NCBI GenBank assembly: GCA_019694435.1
Contig: JAIBBZ010000001.1
Location: forward strand, 397,508-461,507
Direction of reading: 5' to 3'
Length of the DNA: 64,000 bases
Source of the DNA: Pirellulales bacterium
GTDB lineage: Bacteria; Planctomycetota; Planctomycetia; Pirellulales; JAEUIK01
The notes under the pieces were generated by a model. That model was given only the letters and a program-made list of their open reading frames with translations. It was not told the origin of the DNA and did not search any database. How positions within the stretch are numbered: the stretch's first letter is position 1; each line of letters opens with the position of its first letter. Below are positions 44,371 through 53,112 of the stretch, one piece after another. The position numbers and the translations under genes are program-made.

Positions 44371-46071
44371 ATGACCCGCACCGGCGCCCATGCCATCCTC
44401 GAGATGCTGGCTGATGCCGGCGTGCGCTATCTGTTCGGTAACCCGGGCACGACCGAGTTGCCGCTCATGGACGCGCTGGTCGATCATCCGCGGATCCAGT
44501 ACGTGCTGGGCCTGCAGGAAATTCCCGTCATGGCGATGGCCGACGGCTACGCGCAGGCCTCTCGACAGGTGGGCGTCGTCAACCTGCACGTCAGCTGCGG
44601 CTTGGGCCACGCGATGGGCATGCTCTACAACGCCTTTCGCGAGGGCACGCCCCTGCTGGTCACCGCCGGCCAGCGCGATCGCCGGCTGGCACTCGAAGAA
44701 CCGATCCTCTGGGGCGACATGGTCCGTGTCGCACGGCCGTGGACCAAGTGGTCACACGAAGTGATTCGCCTGGGCGACGTGCCGCACGCGATTCGCCGCG
44801 CCGTGCAGATCGCCCTGACGCCGCCGACCGGCCCAGTGTTTCTCTCGATCCCGGTCGACATCCAGGCCGAGCTGGCCGAAGGCCTCGACCTGACGCCACC
44901 GCGCGTGCCCGACCCCCGGGTCCGCCCGCCGGCCGCGGCCTTGCGCCGGGCGGCCGAAGTGCTGGCCGGCGCCGCGAATCCGGCGATCCTGGCCGGCAGT
45001 CGCGTGACCGAATGCGGCGCGGTCGCCGAGCTGGTGGCCGTGGCCGAACGGCTCGGTGCCCCGGTGATGCACGAGTCGGGCACCACGCACGGCCGGCTCA
45101 GCTTTCCGACCGATCATCCGCTGGCCGCGCCGGGCATGCCGCTGTGGTCGCCCGAGGTCCGCCAGCGACTTCAAGAATACGACGTGTTGTTGGTCGTCGG
45201 TATGGACCTGCTGCGCGAGTACGTCTACCACGAACCGGCGCGGGCCATTCCCGAGCACATCCGGCTGGTGCACATCGACCAGGATCCCTGGCAACTGGGC
45301 AAGAACTTTCCCGAAGAAGTCAGCGTGCTCGGCCATCTGCAGCCGGCGCTGGCCGAATTGAGCGACGCGCTCGACACGCACCTAACCGCCGCCAACCGCG
45401 AAGCGGCCCGTTCGCGCGGCGCCGCCTGGGCGCAGAAACATGCCGCGGCGCGGCAGGCACTCGTCGCGGAGATTGCCCGTCAACGTCCGATCCGTCCCTT
45501 GACGCCGCTGGCCCTGATGGGCGCGGTGGCCGAAGTGCTGCCGGCCAACGCCGCCGTGATCGAAGAAGCCGTGACGTCGACCGGCACAACGCTCGAGCGG
45601 CTCGGCGCGATTCGCGACCCGAGCGGCTACTTCGGTCATCGAGGCTGGGCGCTGGGTTGGGGCCTGGGGCTGTCGCTGGGCGTCAAGCTGGCCTGGCCCG
45701 AGCGCCCGGTGCTGGCCCTGTTGGGCGAAGGCGCCACGATGTACGGCGTGCAGGGACTGTGGTCGGCCGCACGGTACCGGCTGCCGGTGACGTTCGTCAT
45801 TTGCAACAATGCGCAGTACCAGATCCTCAAGGTCGGCGCCCAGGGCATGAAACTGCCTCAGGCCTCGGCCGGCCGCTTCGTGGGTCTCGACTTGAACGAG
45901 CCGGAGGTCGACCTGGTGGGTCTGGCTCGATCGTTGGGCGTCGAAGCGCAGCGCGTGACCGAGCCCGACGAACTGTCGGCCCTGTTGCGCGAGTCGTTTG
46001 CCGGCGACCGGCCCCGGCTGTTCGATGTGCCGATCCAGCGTGGCACGCCGTCGCGCTTGAGTTACGGTTGA
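44371..46071 (+). CDS. Thiamine-diphosphate-dependent decarboxylase-like enzyme (benzoylformate decarboxylase type)
   Basis: 566 aa with the three domains of the pyruvate-oxidase/BFDC family. PYR domain: YLFGNPGTTELPL and QEIPVMAMADGYAQ, with the Glu that activates thiamine; NLHVSCGLGHAMGM resembles the BFDC His70 region. The central domain follows. PP domain: FGHRGWALGWGLG and the Mg/ThDP motif GEGATMYGVQGLWSAARYRL ending in NN. The motif starts GEG rather than the usual GDG, keeping an acidic ligand. A 2-oxoacid decarboxylase or related lyase/oxidase; substrate unknown. It heads an operon with an M20D amidohydrolase and a CDGSH protein. Confidence 0.88.
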   Translation: MTRTGAHAILEMLADAGVRYLFGNPGTTELPLMDALVDHPRIQYVLGLQEIPVMAMADGYAQASRQVGVVNLHVSCGLGHAMGMLYNAFREGTPLLVTAGQRDRRLALEEPILWGDMVRVARPWTKWSHEVIRLGDVPHAIRRAVQIALTPPTGPVFLSIPVDIQAELAEGLDLTPPRVPDPRVRPPAAALRRAAEVLAGAANPAILAGSRVTECGAVAELVAVAERLGAPVMHESGTTHGRLSFPTDHPLAAPGMPLWSPEVRQRLQEYDVLLVVGMDLLREYVYHEPARAIPEHIRLVHIDQDPWQLGKNFPEEVSVLGHLQPALAELSDALDTHLTAANREAARSRGAAWAQKHAAARQALVAEIARQRPIRPLTPLALMGAVAEVLPANAAVIEEAVTSTGTTLERLGAIRDPSGYFGHRGWALGWGLGLSLGVKLAWPERPVLALLGEGATMYGVQGLWSAARYRLPVTFVICNNAQYQILKVGAQGMKLPQASAGRFVGLDLNEPEVDLVGLARSLGVEAQRVTEPDELSALLRESFAGDRPRLFDVPIQRGTPSRLSYG

Positions 46072-46081
46072 ACGGCGGCGA

Positions 46082-47293
46082 ATGAATTCGCGGCACAGCG
46101 CCATGAGTGAAAACTGGACCAGCGTCGTAGATCGCGCAATCGAGGCCGCCTTCGACCGGCTGGTCGCCGTGCGCCGGCACTTGCACGCGCATCCTGAGCC
46201 GAGCGGCTGCGAACGCGCGACGACCGCCTTTCTCGCCGAGCGCGTGAGCGAGCTGGGCTACGTGCCACGGCTCGCGCCCGACGGGCGCGGACTGATGATC
46301 GACAGCGCCGCTGGTGAGCTGCGCCGCGTCGCCCTGCGGGCGGATATCGACGCACTGCGAATCGACGAACAAAACGACGTTCCCTATCGCAGCCAATCGC
46401 CGGGGCTGATGCATGCCTGCGGGCACGACGCTCATGCGACGACGCTGCTGGGAGCCATCATGGGCCTGCATGCCGCGGGCAACCTGCTGCCGCCCGGCGC
46501 ACATTGGCGGGCCATTTTTCAACCGGCCGAGGAAACGGGCCTGGGGGCCTTCGAAATGATCGACGCCGGCGCGCTCGAGGGCGTGCAGGCAATCGTTGCG
46601 CTGCACATGGACCCGAGCAAGCCGGTCGGCCAGGTGGGCCTGCGCGTGGGCCCGTTGACGGCCTCGTGCGACGATGTCGACATCACGATCGTCGGCCGCG
46701 GCGGACATGCTGCCCGCCCTCACGAGGCCTGCGACCCGGTGGCCGCCGGGGCCCTGTTGATTTCGGCACTCAACCAGCAACTGCCCCGCGCGGTCGACGC
46801 CCAAGAGCCGGTGGTGCTGACCTTCGGGCACGTCGAGGCCGGCCAGAATCGCAACGTGATCCCGGCCGAGATGCGCCTCCGCGGGACACTGCGCACGTTG
46901 CATCGCACGGCGCGAGCCCGGGCCAAGGAGCAAATCGCGCAGGTGGTCGCCGGCATCGCCGCCGCGACCGGCACCCAGATCGACTTGAAGATTCACGACG
47001 GGACGGCCGCCGTAGAAAACCATGCCGCGATCACAGCGCTGCTGCGCCGTGCGGCCGAAGACGTGGTGGGCGACGGCGTATACGACCTGCCGCGGCCGAG
47101 CATGGGGGCCGAGGATTTTGCCCACTATCTCGAACACGTGCCCGGCGCGATGCTGCGGCTGGGCTGCAGCCCGACGCCCGAGCCCGCGCCGCCGCTGCAT
47201 CATCCGCGGTTCGACGTCGACGAACGGGCATTGGTGTTGGGCGCGAAGATCCTGGCCCGTGCCGCGGTCTGGGGCCCGCGCGAAGGAACCTGA
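46082..47293 (+). CDS. M20D amidohydrolase (hippurate/IAA-amino acid hydrolase type)
   Basis: Hydrolyses N-acyl amino acids or related amides with two metal ions. 403 aa from the ATG at 46082; an ATG at 46103 is a plausible alternative. Motifs: RRHLHAHPEPSG, RADIDALRI, MHACGHDAHATTLLGA (metal ligands), QPAEETGLGA (catalytic and metal Glu), GRGGHAARPHEACDP from the lid domain, and PSMGAEDFAHYLEHVPG. Complete set of ligands. It starts 10 bp after the thiamine enzyme and ends 3 bp before the CDGSH gene. The pairing suggests a pathway in which an amide is cleaved and a 2-oxoacid decarboxylated, but the compound is not evident. Confidence 0.92.
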   Translation: MNSRHSAMSENWTSVVDRAIEAAFDRLVAVRRHLHAHPEPSGCERATTAFLAERVSELGYVPRLAPDGRGLMIDSAAGELRRVALRADIDALRIDEQNDVPYRSQSPGLMHACGHDAHATTLLGAIMGLHAAGNLLPPGAHWRAIFQPAEETGLGAFEMIDAGALEGVQAIVALHMDPSKPVGQVGLRVGPLTASCDDVDITIVGRGGHAARPHEACDPVAAGALLISALNQQLPRAVDAQEPVVLTFGHVEAGQNRNVIPAEMRLRGTLRTLHRTARARAKEQIAQVVAGIAAATGTQIDLKIHDGTAAVENHAAITALLRRAAEDVVGDGVYDLPRPSMGAEDFAHYLEHVPGAMLRLGCSPTPEPAPPLHHPRFDVDERALVLGAKILARAAVWGPREGT

Positions 47294-47296
47294 TCC

Positions 47297-47518
47297 ATGT
47301 CGAACGTGCGCATTCGTTGTCGCGTGAACGGTCCGTTGGTCGTCGAGGGACCGGTGACGATCGTCGATCACCTGGGCCAGGAGTTCACCGCACCGGCCGA
47401 CAAGCCGCTGGTCGCGTTGTGCCGCTGCGGTCAATCGCAGCGCAAACCTTTCTGCGACGGTTCGCATAAAACGGCCAGTTTCGTCGCCGAAGAAACGGCC
47501 AATCGACCGTTGGCCTGA
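47297..47518 (+). CDS. CDGSH iron-sulfur domain protein
   Basis: 73 aa. The 2Fe-2S motif CRCGQSQRKPFCDGSH matches C-x-C-x2-S-x3-P-x-C-D-G-S-H exactly, giving three Cys and one His ligand. The N-terminal half (IRCRVNGPLVVEGPVTIVD) resembles the strand region found before bacterial CDGSH motifs. Soluble, without a membrane anchor. It starts 3 bp after the amidohydrolase stop, so cotranslation is likely; it may supply electrons or sense redox state for the operon's enzymes (inference). Confidence 0.93.
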   Translation: MSNVRIRCRVNGPLVVEGPVTIVDHLGQEFTAPADKPLVALCRCGQSQRKPFCDGSHKTASFVAEETANRPLA

Positions 47519-47687
47519 GCCGGCGAACCAGGGCAAAACACGCCGGTTTTTTCGGATTTTCCGGCCGCTGGCGGGTGTGTTGGCGATCGATTAGAATCAC
47601 CCGCCCGCGCGGCGCCGCAGCCGCGCAGCAGACGTCGGAATCGCACGCGCCCTGCTCGCGCCGGCACTCTCCAAGGAACCAGCCAAC

Positions 47688-48521
47688 ATGGACGACGCGT
47701 CCTCTGTGCATACACCCGGCGCAACCGATGCGGACCGCCTGGTCGAGACGACGAGCGATCTGTTTGTCGGCGAGTGGCAGCGGTTGGTCAGCACGACCAA
47801 CTGGGAAAAAGGGCGCATCATTCAAGAGTGGCGCCAGGCGCTGATCGAGTCGGGCGCGTCGGTGCAGGTCTACTCGGACGAGGCCTGGGCCCGGCGCGTC
47901 GGCGGCGTAACGAGCCAGCACGTCGGCCGGCTGCGACGCGTGCACGAGCGGTTCGCTGCGACGCGGGCCCAGTACCCGGCGCTGTACTGGAGCCATTTCC
48001 AAGCCGCGCTCGACTGGCACGACGCCGAGCTGTGGCTCGAGGGGGCGCGGCTCGAAGGCTGGTCGGTGGCTGACATGCGGGCCCAGCGTTTCGACGCGCA
48101 CGGCGCCGTGGCCGATCGTGAGCCGCTCGCCCCGGCCGAGGAAGCAGAAACCTACGGCGACGAGACGGCCGCAGATGCCTCCTCCGCCGCCGAGTCGGCG
48201 CCCGGGGATTCGTCGACCGCGACGTCGCACGCCGAAGAGGACTTCATGTCCGGGGGACACTCGACGGACGGCGAGACGACCGACAGCGACGACGAAGTGC
48301 CCTGGGAAACGGCCGCTGTCGCGCCGGCAGGAGATCACGAAGGGCCGACCGGGGTGCCCGTCACCGGATTCAGCAATCTGCCCGACGACCTGCTTGAGGC
48401 GTTCGAAGGCTGCAAGCTGGCGATCGTCCGGCACCGGCTCTCGGGCTGGAGCGAGGTCTCGCCCGAGCTGGTTCTGGGCGCGCTCGATTCGCTGGCCGAT
48501 CTGGTTCGAGCACCGGTGTAG
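47688..48521 (+). CDS. Hypothetical protein with helical N terminus and acidic linker
   Basis: 277 aa; ATG preceded by AAGGAA. The N-terminal ~120 residues form a helical domain (LFVGEWQRLVSTTNWEKGRIIQEWRQ, EAWARRVGGVTSQHVGRLRRVHERF) whose second part looks like a helix-turn-helix. A low-complexity acidic/Ser/Thr linker occupies ~135-225. A short C-terminal helical domain (LPDDLLEAFEGCKLAIVRHRLSGWSEV) follows. A DNA-binding or nucleoid role is conceivable; no family recognised. Convergent with the gene at 48729, with a hairpin repeat array between them. Confidence 0.72.
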   Translation: MDDASSVHTPGATDADRLVETTSDLFVGEWQRLVSTTNWEKGRIIQEWRQALIESGASVQVYSDEAWARRVGGVTSQHVGRLRRVHERFAATRAQYPALYWSHFQAALDWHDAELWLEGARLEGWSVADMRAQRFDAHGAVADREPLAPAEEAETYGDETAADASSAAESAPGDSSTATSHAEEDFMSGGHSTDGETTDSDDEVPWETAAVAPAGDHEGPTGVPVTGFSNLPDDLLEAFEGCKLAIVRHRLSGWSEVSPELVLGALDSLADLVRAPV

Positions 48522-48552
48522 GCCAAACGCCACGGCCCGCCGGACGCAGTGC

Positions 48553-48731
48553 CAGCGCAATGAACCCGCCGCAAGGCACGCTGAGCGTATAGTGCCAGCG
48601 CAATGAGCCCGCCGTCAGGCACGCTGGGCGCAGAGCCCAGCGCAATTAGCCGGCCGTCAGGCACGCTGGGCGCAGAGCCCAGCGCAATTAGCCGGCCGTC
48701 AGGCACGCTGGGCGCAGAGCCCAGCGCATTA
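48553..48731. repeat. 42-bp tandem repeat array forming a series of hairpins
   Basis: The word CAGCGCA starts at 48553, 48596, 48638, 48680 and 48722, giving periods of 43, 42, 42 and 42. The last three copies are nearly identical and the first two diverged. Each junction holds a perfect hairpin CGCTGGGC-GCAGA-GCCCAGCG (48622-48642, 48664-48684, 48706-48726). The array fills the gap between two convergent genes; its last unit runs into the stop codon (48729-48731) of the minus-strand gene. Confidence 0.93.
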
Positions 48732-49214
48732 GCGCTGCCTGGCGTAGAGCTCGGCGTATTCGAGCGTCCAGAAGTCGATCAGGCTGTGAAACGAGGTGAG
48801 GTCGACCTCGTCGAGCCGCTGAAACTGTTGCCGGCTGAAGACTTCTTTGTTGCGAATGGTCCCCTTGGCCACGAGCTCGAGGACCCGCGCTTCGCTGAAC
48901 GGGCGAATGGCCATTTCCAAGCGGCTGAAATAGTTGCCGCGTTTCCCGCCGTCGGCCGGGCCGAAATCGTCGCGCGTGATCTTGGCGCCCCACCCCAGAT
49001 CACTCACCAGCGTGGCAAACTGGAAGCCGGGAAAGTGATGGGCCACCTGTCGCAGGCACGCTTCGATCTGCTCGGACAGCTCCAAGCGGAACTTGGTATG
49101 CAGCCCGCGGGCCTCTTCGAGCGACGCGGCGTTCTGCTGCGCGCGGCGCATTTCTTCTTCATTGGCGCGCGTGCCGCGCTGCACCGCTTTCTCGAGCCGT
49201 TGCTGAAAATCCAT
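48729..49214 (-). CDS. Hypothetical protein
   Basis: 161 aa from the ATG at 49214. An N-terminal charged helix (MDFQQRLEKAVQRGTRANEEEMRRAQQ) is followed by a compact alpha/beta domain with FPGFQFATLVSDLGWGAKITRDD, FSRLEMAIRPFSEARVLELVAKGTI, and a Phe/Tyr-rich C terminus. No signal peptide, no membrane segment, no catalytic motif recognised. Downstream of tex on the same strand with a 77-bp gap. The stop codon lies within the last unit of the repeat array. Confidence 0.72.
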   Translation of the reverse strand: MDFQQRLEKAVQRGTRANEEEMRRAQQNAASLEEARGLHTKFRLELSEQIEACLRQVAHHFPGFQFATLVSDLGWGAKITRDDFGPADGGKRGNYFSRLEMAIRPFSEARVLELVAKGTIRNKEVFSRQQFQRLDEVDLTSFHSLIDFWTLEYAELYARQR

Positions 49215-49291
49215 CGCCGTCGAGACACCGCAAGAAGACCAAGAACGCGACCGCCCGGCGGCAACATGCCTGCATGCCGGCGGATTCAATT

Positions 49292-52033
49292 CTACCGCGT
49301 GGAAGGCGATTGGCCACGCGCATCGAGGAACAGCTTCAACTCGCCGAAGCTGCGTAGCGGTTCGCGGCCTTCCTGCATCGCCGTCGAAAGCGGCTTGGGC
49401 GGCTGCCGCGATTGCTTCTGGTCTTGGCGGGCCGTACCGCGCCCGACCGCGCGCGTCATCCGGCGCCGCCCTCCGCGTAGCGGGCGATCGCCGCTTGCGG
49501 CTGCCGGGGCGTGCTCGCTCGTCGCCTGAGATTCGGCCGCTTGCGATTCGAGCACCTCGGTGGGCAAGGTGGCGGGCCGCGTCCGGCGCCGCGTCCGGCC
49601 CATGCGGCTGCTGCCCGCCGTGGCGCCGGTCGCTTCGCGCGCCGCGAGCTGCTCGCGAACCTGGGGCGAAAGCATCGTCAGCGAGACGCGCCGGCGGCTC
49701 TTGTCGATCCCCAGGACCCAGACCGTGACGACGTCGCCGACCGAAACGATTTCATGCGGGCTGGCCACATAGCGATCGGCCAGTTGGCTGAGGTGCACGA
49801 GGCCGCTGTAGTTCAACCCGATGTCGACGAACGCGCCGAAGTCGACGACGTTCAAGACCCGACCGGCCAGTTCCATGCCGATCGCCAGGTCTTCGAGCTT
49901 CAGGATGCCGCGCTTGAAGATCGGAGGCGGCAGGTCTTCGCGTGGATCGCGGCCGGGGCGCGAGAGTTGCGCGACCAGGTCCTGCAACGTCCATTCGCCG
50001 ACGCCCAGCTCGGCGGCCAAAGCGGCCGGATCGGCGTCGGCCAGCCCCGAGGCCAGGGCCGCGACCCGTTCGCGATCGCGCAGGTCCTGCGGCGCAAACC
50101 CGAAGCGCGCCAGCAACCGCTCGGCGACGTCGTAGTTTTCCGGGTGAATCCAGGTCGCGTCCAACGGGTTCGTACCGTCGACGATCTTCAAGAAGCCGGC
50201 CGATTGAACGAAGGATGCCTCGCCGAGGCCGGGCACCGCCTTCAAGGCCTCGCGATCGGCAAACGGACCATGTTCGGCGCGGTGTTCGATCACCCGCCGC
50301 GCGGTGGCCTGGTTCAAGCCCGACACGTAGCGCAGCAACGCGGCGCTGGCCGTGTTCAGGTCGACGCCGACAAAGTTCACGCACGAGGCCACGACGTCGT
50401 CCAACGAGGTGCGCAAATGCTTCGACTTGACGTCGTGCTGGTACAGGCCGACGCCGATGCTGGAAGGCTCGATCTTGACCAGTTCGCTCAGCGGATCTTG
50501 CAGCCGTCGGCCGATCGATACGGCACTGCGCACGCTGGCTTCGAGCTGCGGAAGCTCTTCGCGCGCCGCAGGGCTGGCCGAATAGACGCTGGCACCTGCC
50601 TCGTTGACGATCACGTAATCGAAGCGCTCGGCCTCGGGCTGGGCCTCGATCAGCTCGGCGACCAATTGTTCGGTGGCCCGGCAGGCGGCCCCGTTGCCGA
50701 TCGCGACGACGTCGAGCTCGTGGCGCCGCACCAGTTCGAGAATCGTCTGCGTGGCTTGGGCCCGGACGTCGGCGGCGCCGATCACATGCACGAGGCCGTG
50801 CTCGAGCAGCTGGCCGAATTCATCGAGCGCGACGAGCTTGCAACCGCTGCGAAACCCGGGATCGATCGCCAGCACGCGCCGACCGCGGACCGGAGGCTGC
50901 AACAGCAGATTGCGCAGGTTGCGGGCAAACACGCCGACCGCGTGCGTTTCGGCGCGTTCGGTCAGCTCGCGGCGGACTTCCCGTTCGAGACTCGGCCAGA
51001 GCAGCCGCCGCAGGGCATCGCGCCCGCAGGCCTGCAGGAACTCGGCATGCGGATGCCCGGCATGCACGACCGCGGCATCGACGGCCGCGAGCATGGCTTC
51101 CTGGTCGGCGTCGATCCGTACCCGTAGCACCTTGAAGCGCTCGCCGCGATTGATCGCCAGGACACGGTGCGGCGGCATTCGCCGCAGCTCTTGGCGGAAA
51201 TCGAAAAAGTCGCGAAAACCCTCGGCCCGTTCGTTCGGCTCGTCAAGCTTCGCGGCGACCAGTTGACCGGTGCGGCACATCAACCATCGCAGGCGAGAAC
51301 GCAGCTCGGCCAGCTCGGCGAACTGTTCGGCCAGGATGTGTCCGGCGCCGGCCAGGGCATCCTCGACCGTCGGCACACCGCGTTCGGCGTCGACCAAGCG
51401 CGCCGCCAATTCGGCCGGATCGCCGGTCCCGGGATCGGCCACAAGAATCGCCTCGGCCAGAGGCGCCAGCCCTCGTTCGCGCGCCTGCGTGGCCCAGGTC
51501 TGCTTCTTGGGCTTGAAGGGCAGGTACAAGTCTTCGAGGCGCTTGGTAGAAGTCTCCGCGCGGATGGCCTCGGCCAGCTCGCTCGTCAGCCGGCCTTGCG
51601 CCTCGATCGAGCGGAGTATCGTTCCCTTGCGCTCGTTCAACTGCCGCGCCTGGGCCACGGCAACCTGCAAGGCGTGCACCTGCTCTTCGTCCATGCCGCC
51701 CGTGGCATCGCGGCGGAACCGCGTGATGAACGGCACGGTGTTGCCGGCATCGAGCAGCTCGACCGCCGCGCGGACGCGCGCGACGGGCCAGCGCAAGCCT
51801 TTGGCAATCGCCTTCAAATCGAGCGGCGGTACGCCAGCGGGCGGCGCGCTGCTTTCGCTGGCAGCCGCCGCGGAGGGCGCTTCGAGACAGACAACGACCG
51901 CGGTCGCCTGTTCCGGGAGCGTCCTGCCACCGTCGGCCGCGCGTGTGGCCGCTTCGTGATCAGCCTGATCGGAGCGCAAGAAATTTCCCGTCAACGGGTT
52001 AAATGCCTTTGGGCAATCTAGGAATTGCCGCAA
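49292..52033 (-). CDS. tex: Tex-family RNA-binding transcription accessory protein
   Basis: Up to 913 aa; family members are usually 720-800. The frame opens with a TTG at 52033, but Tex similarity starts only at about residue 72 (LKAIAKGLRWPVARVRAAVELL), so the true start may be internal. Domains: helical Tex_N with NTVPFITRFRRDATGGMDEEQV, the YqgF/RNase H-like domain (VLAIDPGFRSGCKLVALDEFG), helix-hairpin-helix motifs (VNFVGVDLNTASAALLRYVSGL; LKAVPGLGEASF), and S1 (AGRVLNVVDFGAFVDIGLNY). After S1 comes a ~120-residue Arg/Ala-rich tail (RMGRTRRRTRPATLP), probably RNA-binding. Confidence 0.92.
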   Translation of the reverse strand: MRQFLDCPKAFNPLTGNFLRSDQADHEAATRAADGGRTLPEQATAVVVCLEAPSAAAASESSAPPAGVPPLDLKAIAKGLRWPVARVRAAVELLDAGNTVPFITRFRRDATGGMDEEQVHALQVAVAQARQLNERKGTILRSIEAQGRLTSELAEAIRAETSTKRLEDLYLPFKPKKQTWATQARERGLAPLAEAILVADPGTGDPAELAARLVDAERGVPTVEDALAGAGHILAEQFAELAELRSRLRWLMCRTGQLVAAKLDEPNERAEGFRDFFDFRQELRRMPPHRVLAINRGERFKVLRVRIDADQEAMLAAVDAAVVHAGHPHAEFLQACGRDALRRLLWPSLEREVRRELTERAETHAVGVFARNLRNLLLQPPVRGRRVLAIDPGFRSGCKLVALDEFGQLLEHGLVHVIGAADVRAQATQTILELVRRHELDVVAIGNGAACRATEQLVAELIEAQPEAERFDYVIVNEAGASVYSASPAAREELPQLEASVRSAVSIGRRLQDPLSELVKIEPSSIGVGLYQHDVKSKHLRTSLDDVVASCVNFVGVDLNTASAALLRYVSGLNQATARRVIEHRAEHGPFADREALKAVPGLGEASFVQSAGFLKIVDGTNPLDATWIHPENYDVAERLLARFGFAPQDLRDRERVAALASGLADADPAALAAELGVGEWTLQDLVAQLSRPGRDPREDLPPPIFKRGILKLEDLAIGMELAGRVLNVVDFGAFVDIGLNYSGLVHLSQLADRYVASPHEIVSVGDVVTVWVLGIDKSRRRVSLTMLSPQVREQLAAREATGATAGSSRMGRTRRRTRPATLPTEVLESQAAESQATSEHAPAAASGDRPLRGGRRRMTRAVGRGTARQDQKQSRQPPKPLSTAMQEGREPLRSFGELKLFLDARGQSPSTR

Positions 52034-52258
52034 ACAGTGTCAAGCAATCTCTGCGCGCAGCCGGCAGCGCGCAGAGCTGGCAGCAGACTCCTCGTGCTTT
52101 TTGTTTCAACTTCTCACGCGGGTCGGACCGATTACTCGTGACGCGCTCAGGGGTGTACCGCGCCAGGAAACGAGATGCCTGCGGAGCAGGCAGCGCGGTG
52201 GCGATCATGCCAGCGTTCGTTCGCCCATCACTCGTGCAATCGACGTAAGGACGCGTCC

Positions 52259-52489
52259 ATGGCCCGTTGCCATCTGCGAATCTTTCAGAGCCCCGATACC
52301 GATTTCGCCACGCGCGACTCGCAAAACCGGGTCAATGTCCCGCTCGGCGAAGTCTTGCCGCTGTTGGTCGACGCGGTCCAGAGCAAGCGCACCTGGCTGC
52401 GCGACTTCGAGCACGACGAAGTGTCGATCTCGTCGGACCTTTACGAGCTGATTCTGGCCTATCAGCACTGCCGCCGGCCGGTCGCCTGA
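52259..52489 (+). CDS. Small hypothetical protein
   Basis: 76 aa from the ATG at 52259 with AAGGA about 9 nt upstream. Compact alpha/beta: CHLRIFQSPDTDFATRDSQNRVNVPLGEVLPLLVDAV, then a region with RTWLRDFEHDEVSISSDLYELILAY. No motif recognised. It is divergent from tex with a 225-bp gap, and is followed by the convergent STAS gene. Confidence 0.65.
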   Translation: MARCHLRIFQSPDTDFATRDSQNRVNVPLGEVLPLLVDAVQSKRTWLRDFEHDEVSISSDLYELILAYQHCRRPVA

Positions 52490-52548
52490 GCCTCGGCGGC
52501 CCTCCGGGCCCCGCTCCTGCCAGGCCCAGCCGAGGACGCCGTCGGCCG

Positions 52549-52905
52549 CTAAGCAGCCGCTCCGCGCAGCGCCGCCAGCGCCGTGGCGCGATCGGCGTAG
52601 AAGTCCCACATCGTGTCCAGCCGCGCCGTGCGCAACACGTCGCGGCAGAACGGCGATAGTCCACAAACCGCCAACCGCCCGTTGCGCTCGCGGGCACGCT
52701 TCCAGGTGCGGAACAGCAGCTCGATGAAGTTCGAGCCGAAATAGCTCGTCCGGCCAAAATCGAGCAGCAAAATGGGCTGCTCGCCCGCTAGGGCCGGACC
52801 CAACAGCAGCTCCTGAATCTCGCGGCTCCGGGCAACGTCGAGCGCATCGTAGCTGTCATCCAGCTCGACGATCGTTATCGGGGGCTCTTGCAAAATCTGG
52901 GCCAT
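52549..52905 (-). CDS. STAS-domain protein (anti-sigma factor antagonist-like)
   Basis: 118 aa. SpoIIAA-like fold: ITIVELDDSYDALDVARSREIQELLLG, then LLLDFGRTSYFGSNFIELLFRTWKRARERNGRLAVCGLSPFCRDVLRTARLD. The Ser in YFGSNFIE lies where the phosphorylated Ser of antagonists normally sits. No partner kinase (RsbW/SpoIIAB) or sigma factor is adjacent, so its circuit is unlinked. I chose the ATG at 52905; the frame is open further upstream without domain similarity. Divergent from the LOG-family gene. Confidence 0.85.
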   Translation of the reverse strand: MAQILQEPPITIVELDDSYDALDVARSREIQELLLGPALAGEQPILLLDFGRTSYFGSNFIELLFRTWKRARERNGRLAVCGLSPFCRDVLRTARLDTMWDFYADRATALAALRGAAA

Positions 52906-53060
52906 CTCGGCAGGCAAGTTTAAGCCGTACGGCAGGTGCCCGCAAGCACGACCGCGACAGCAAGTGTACGTGCGGGCAGGTGCCGACCAAGTGTCTGCGC
53001 GAGCTCGTCGCAAATTACGCACCTTCGCGTTGGCCAACACGTCGCATGCGCGACGACAAA

Positions 53061-53066
53061 TATAAT
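53061..53066 (+). promoter_or_regulatory. Consensus -10 box upstream of the LOG-family gene
   Basis: TATAAT at 53061-53066, 46 bp before the GTG at 53113. The -35 at 17 bp spacing is poor (CACGTC). A GTCGC-ATGC-GCGAC inverted repeat (53041-53054) overlaps the spacer and might be an operator. Confidence 0.5.
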
Positions 53067-53112
53067 ACAGCCCTACGGTGATAGATTTCAGGCGGCACCG
53101 GGGAACCTTCTC

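Noticed and set aside
48553..48731. CRISPR array
   Set aside because: The whole 42-bp unit is repeated without unique spacers, and no cas genes are present. It is a tandem hairpin repeat.
48603..49529. 308-codon frame through the repeat array
   Set aside because: Open only because the repeat period is a multiple of three. It then runs antisense through the 161-aa protein gene and into tex.
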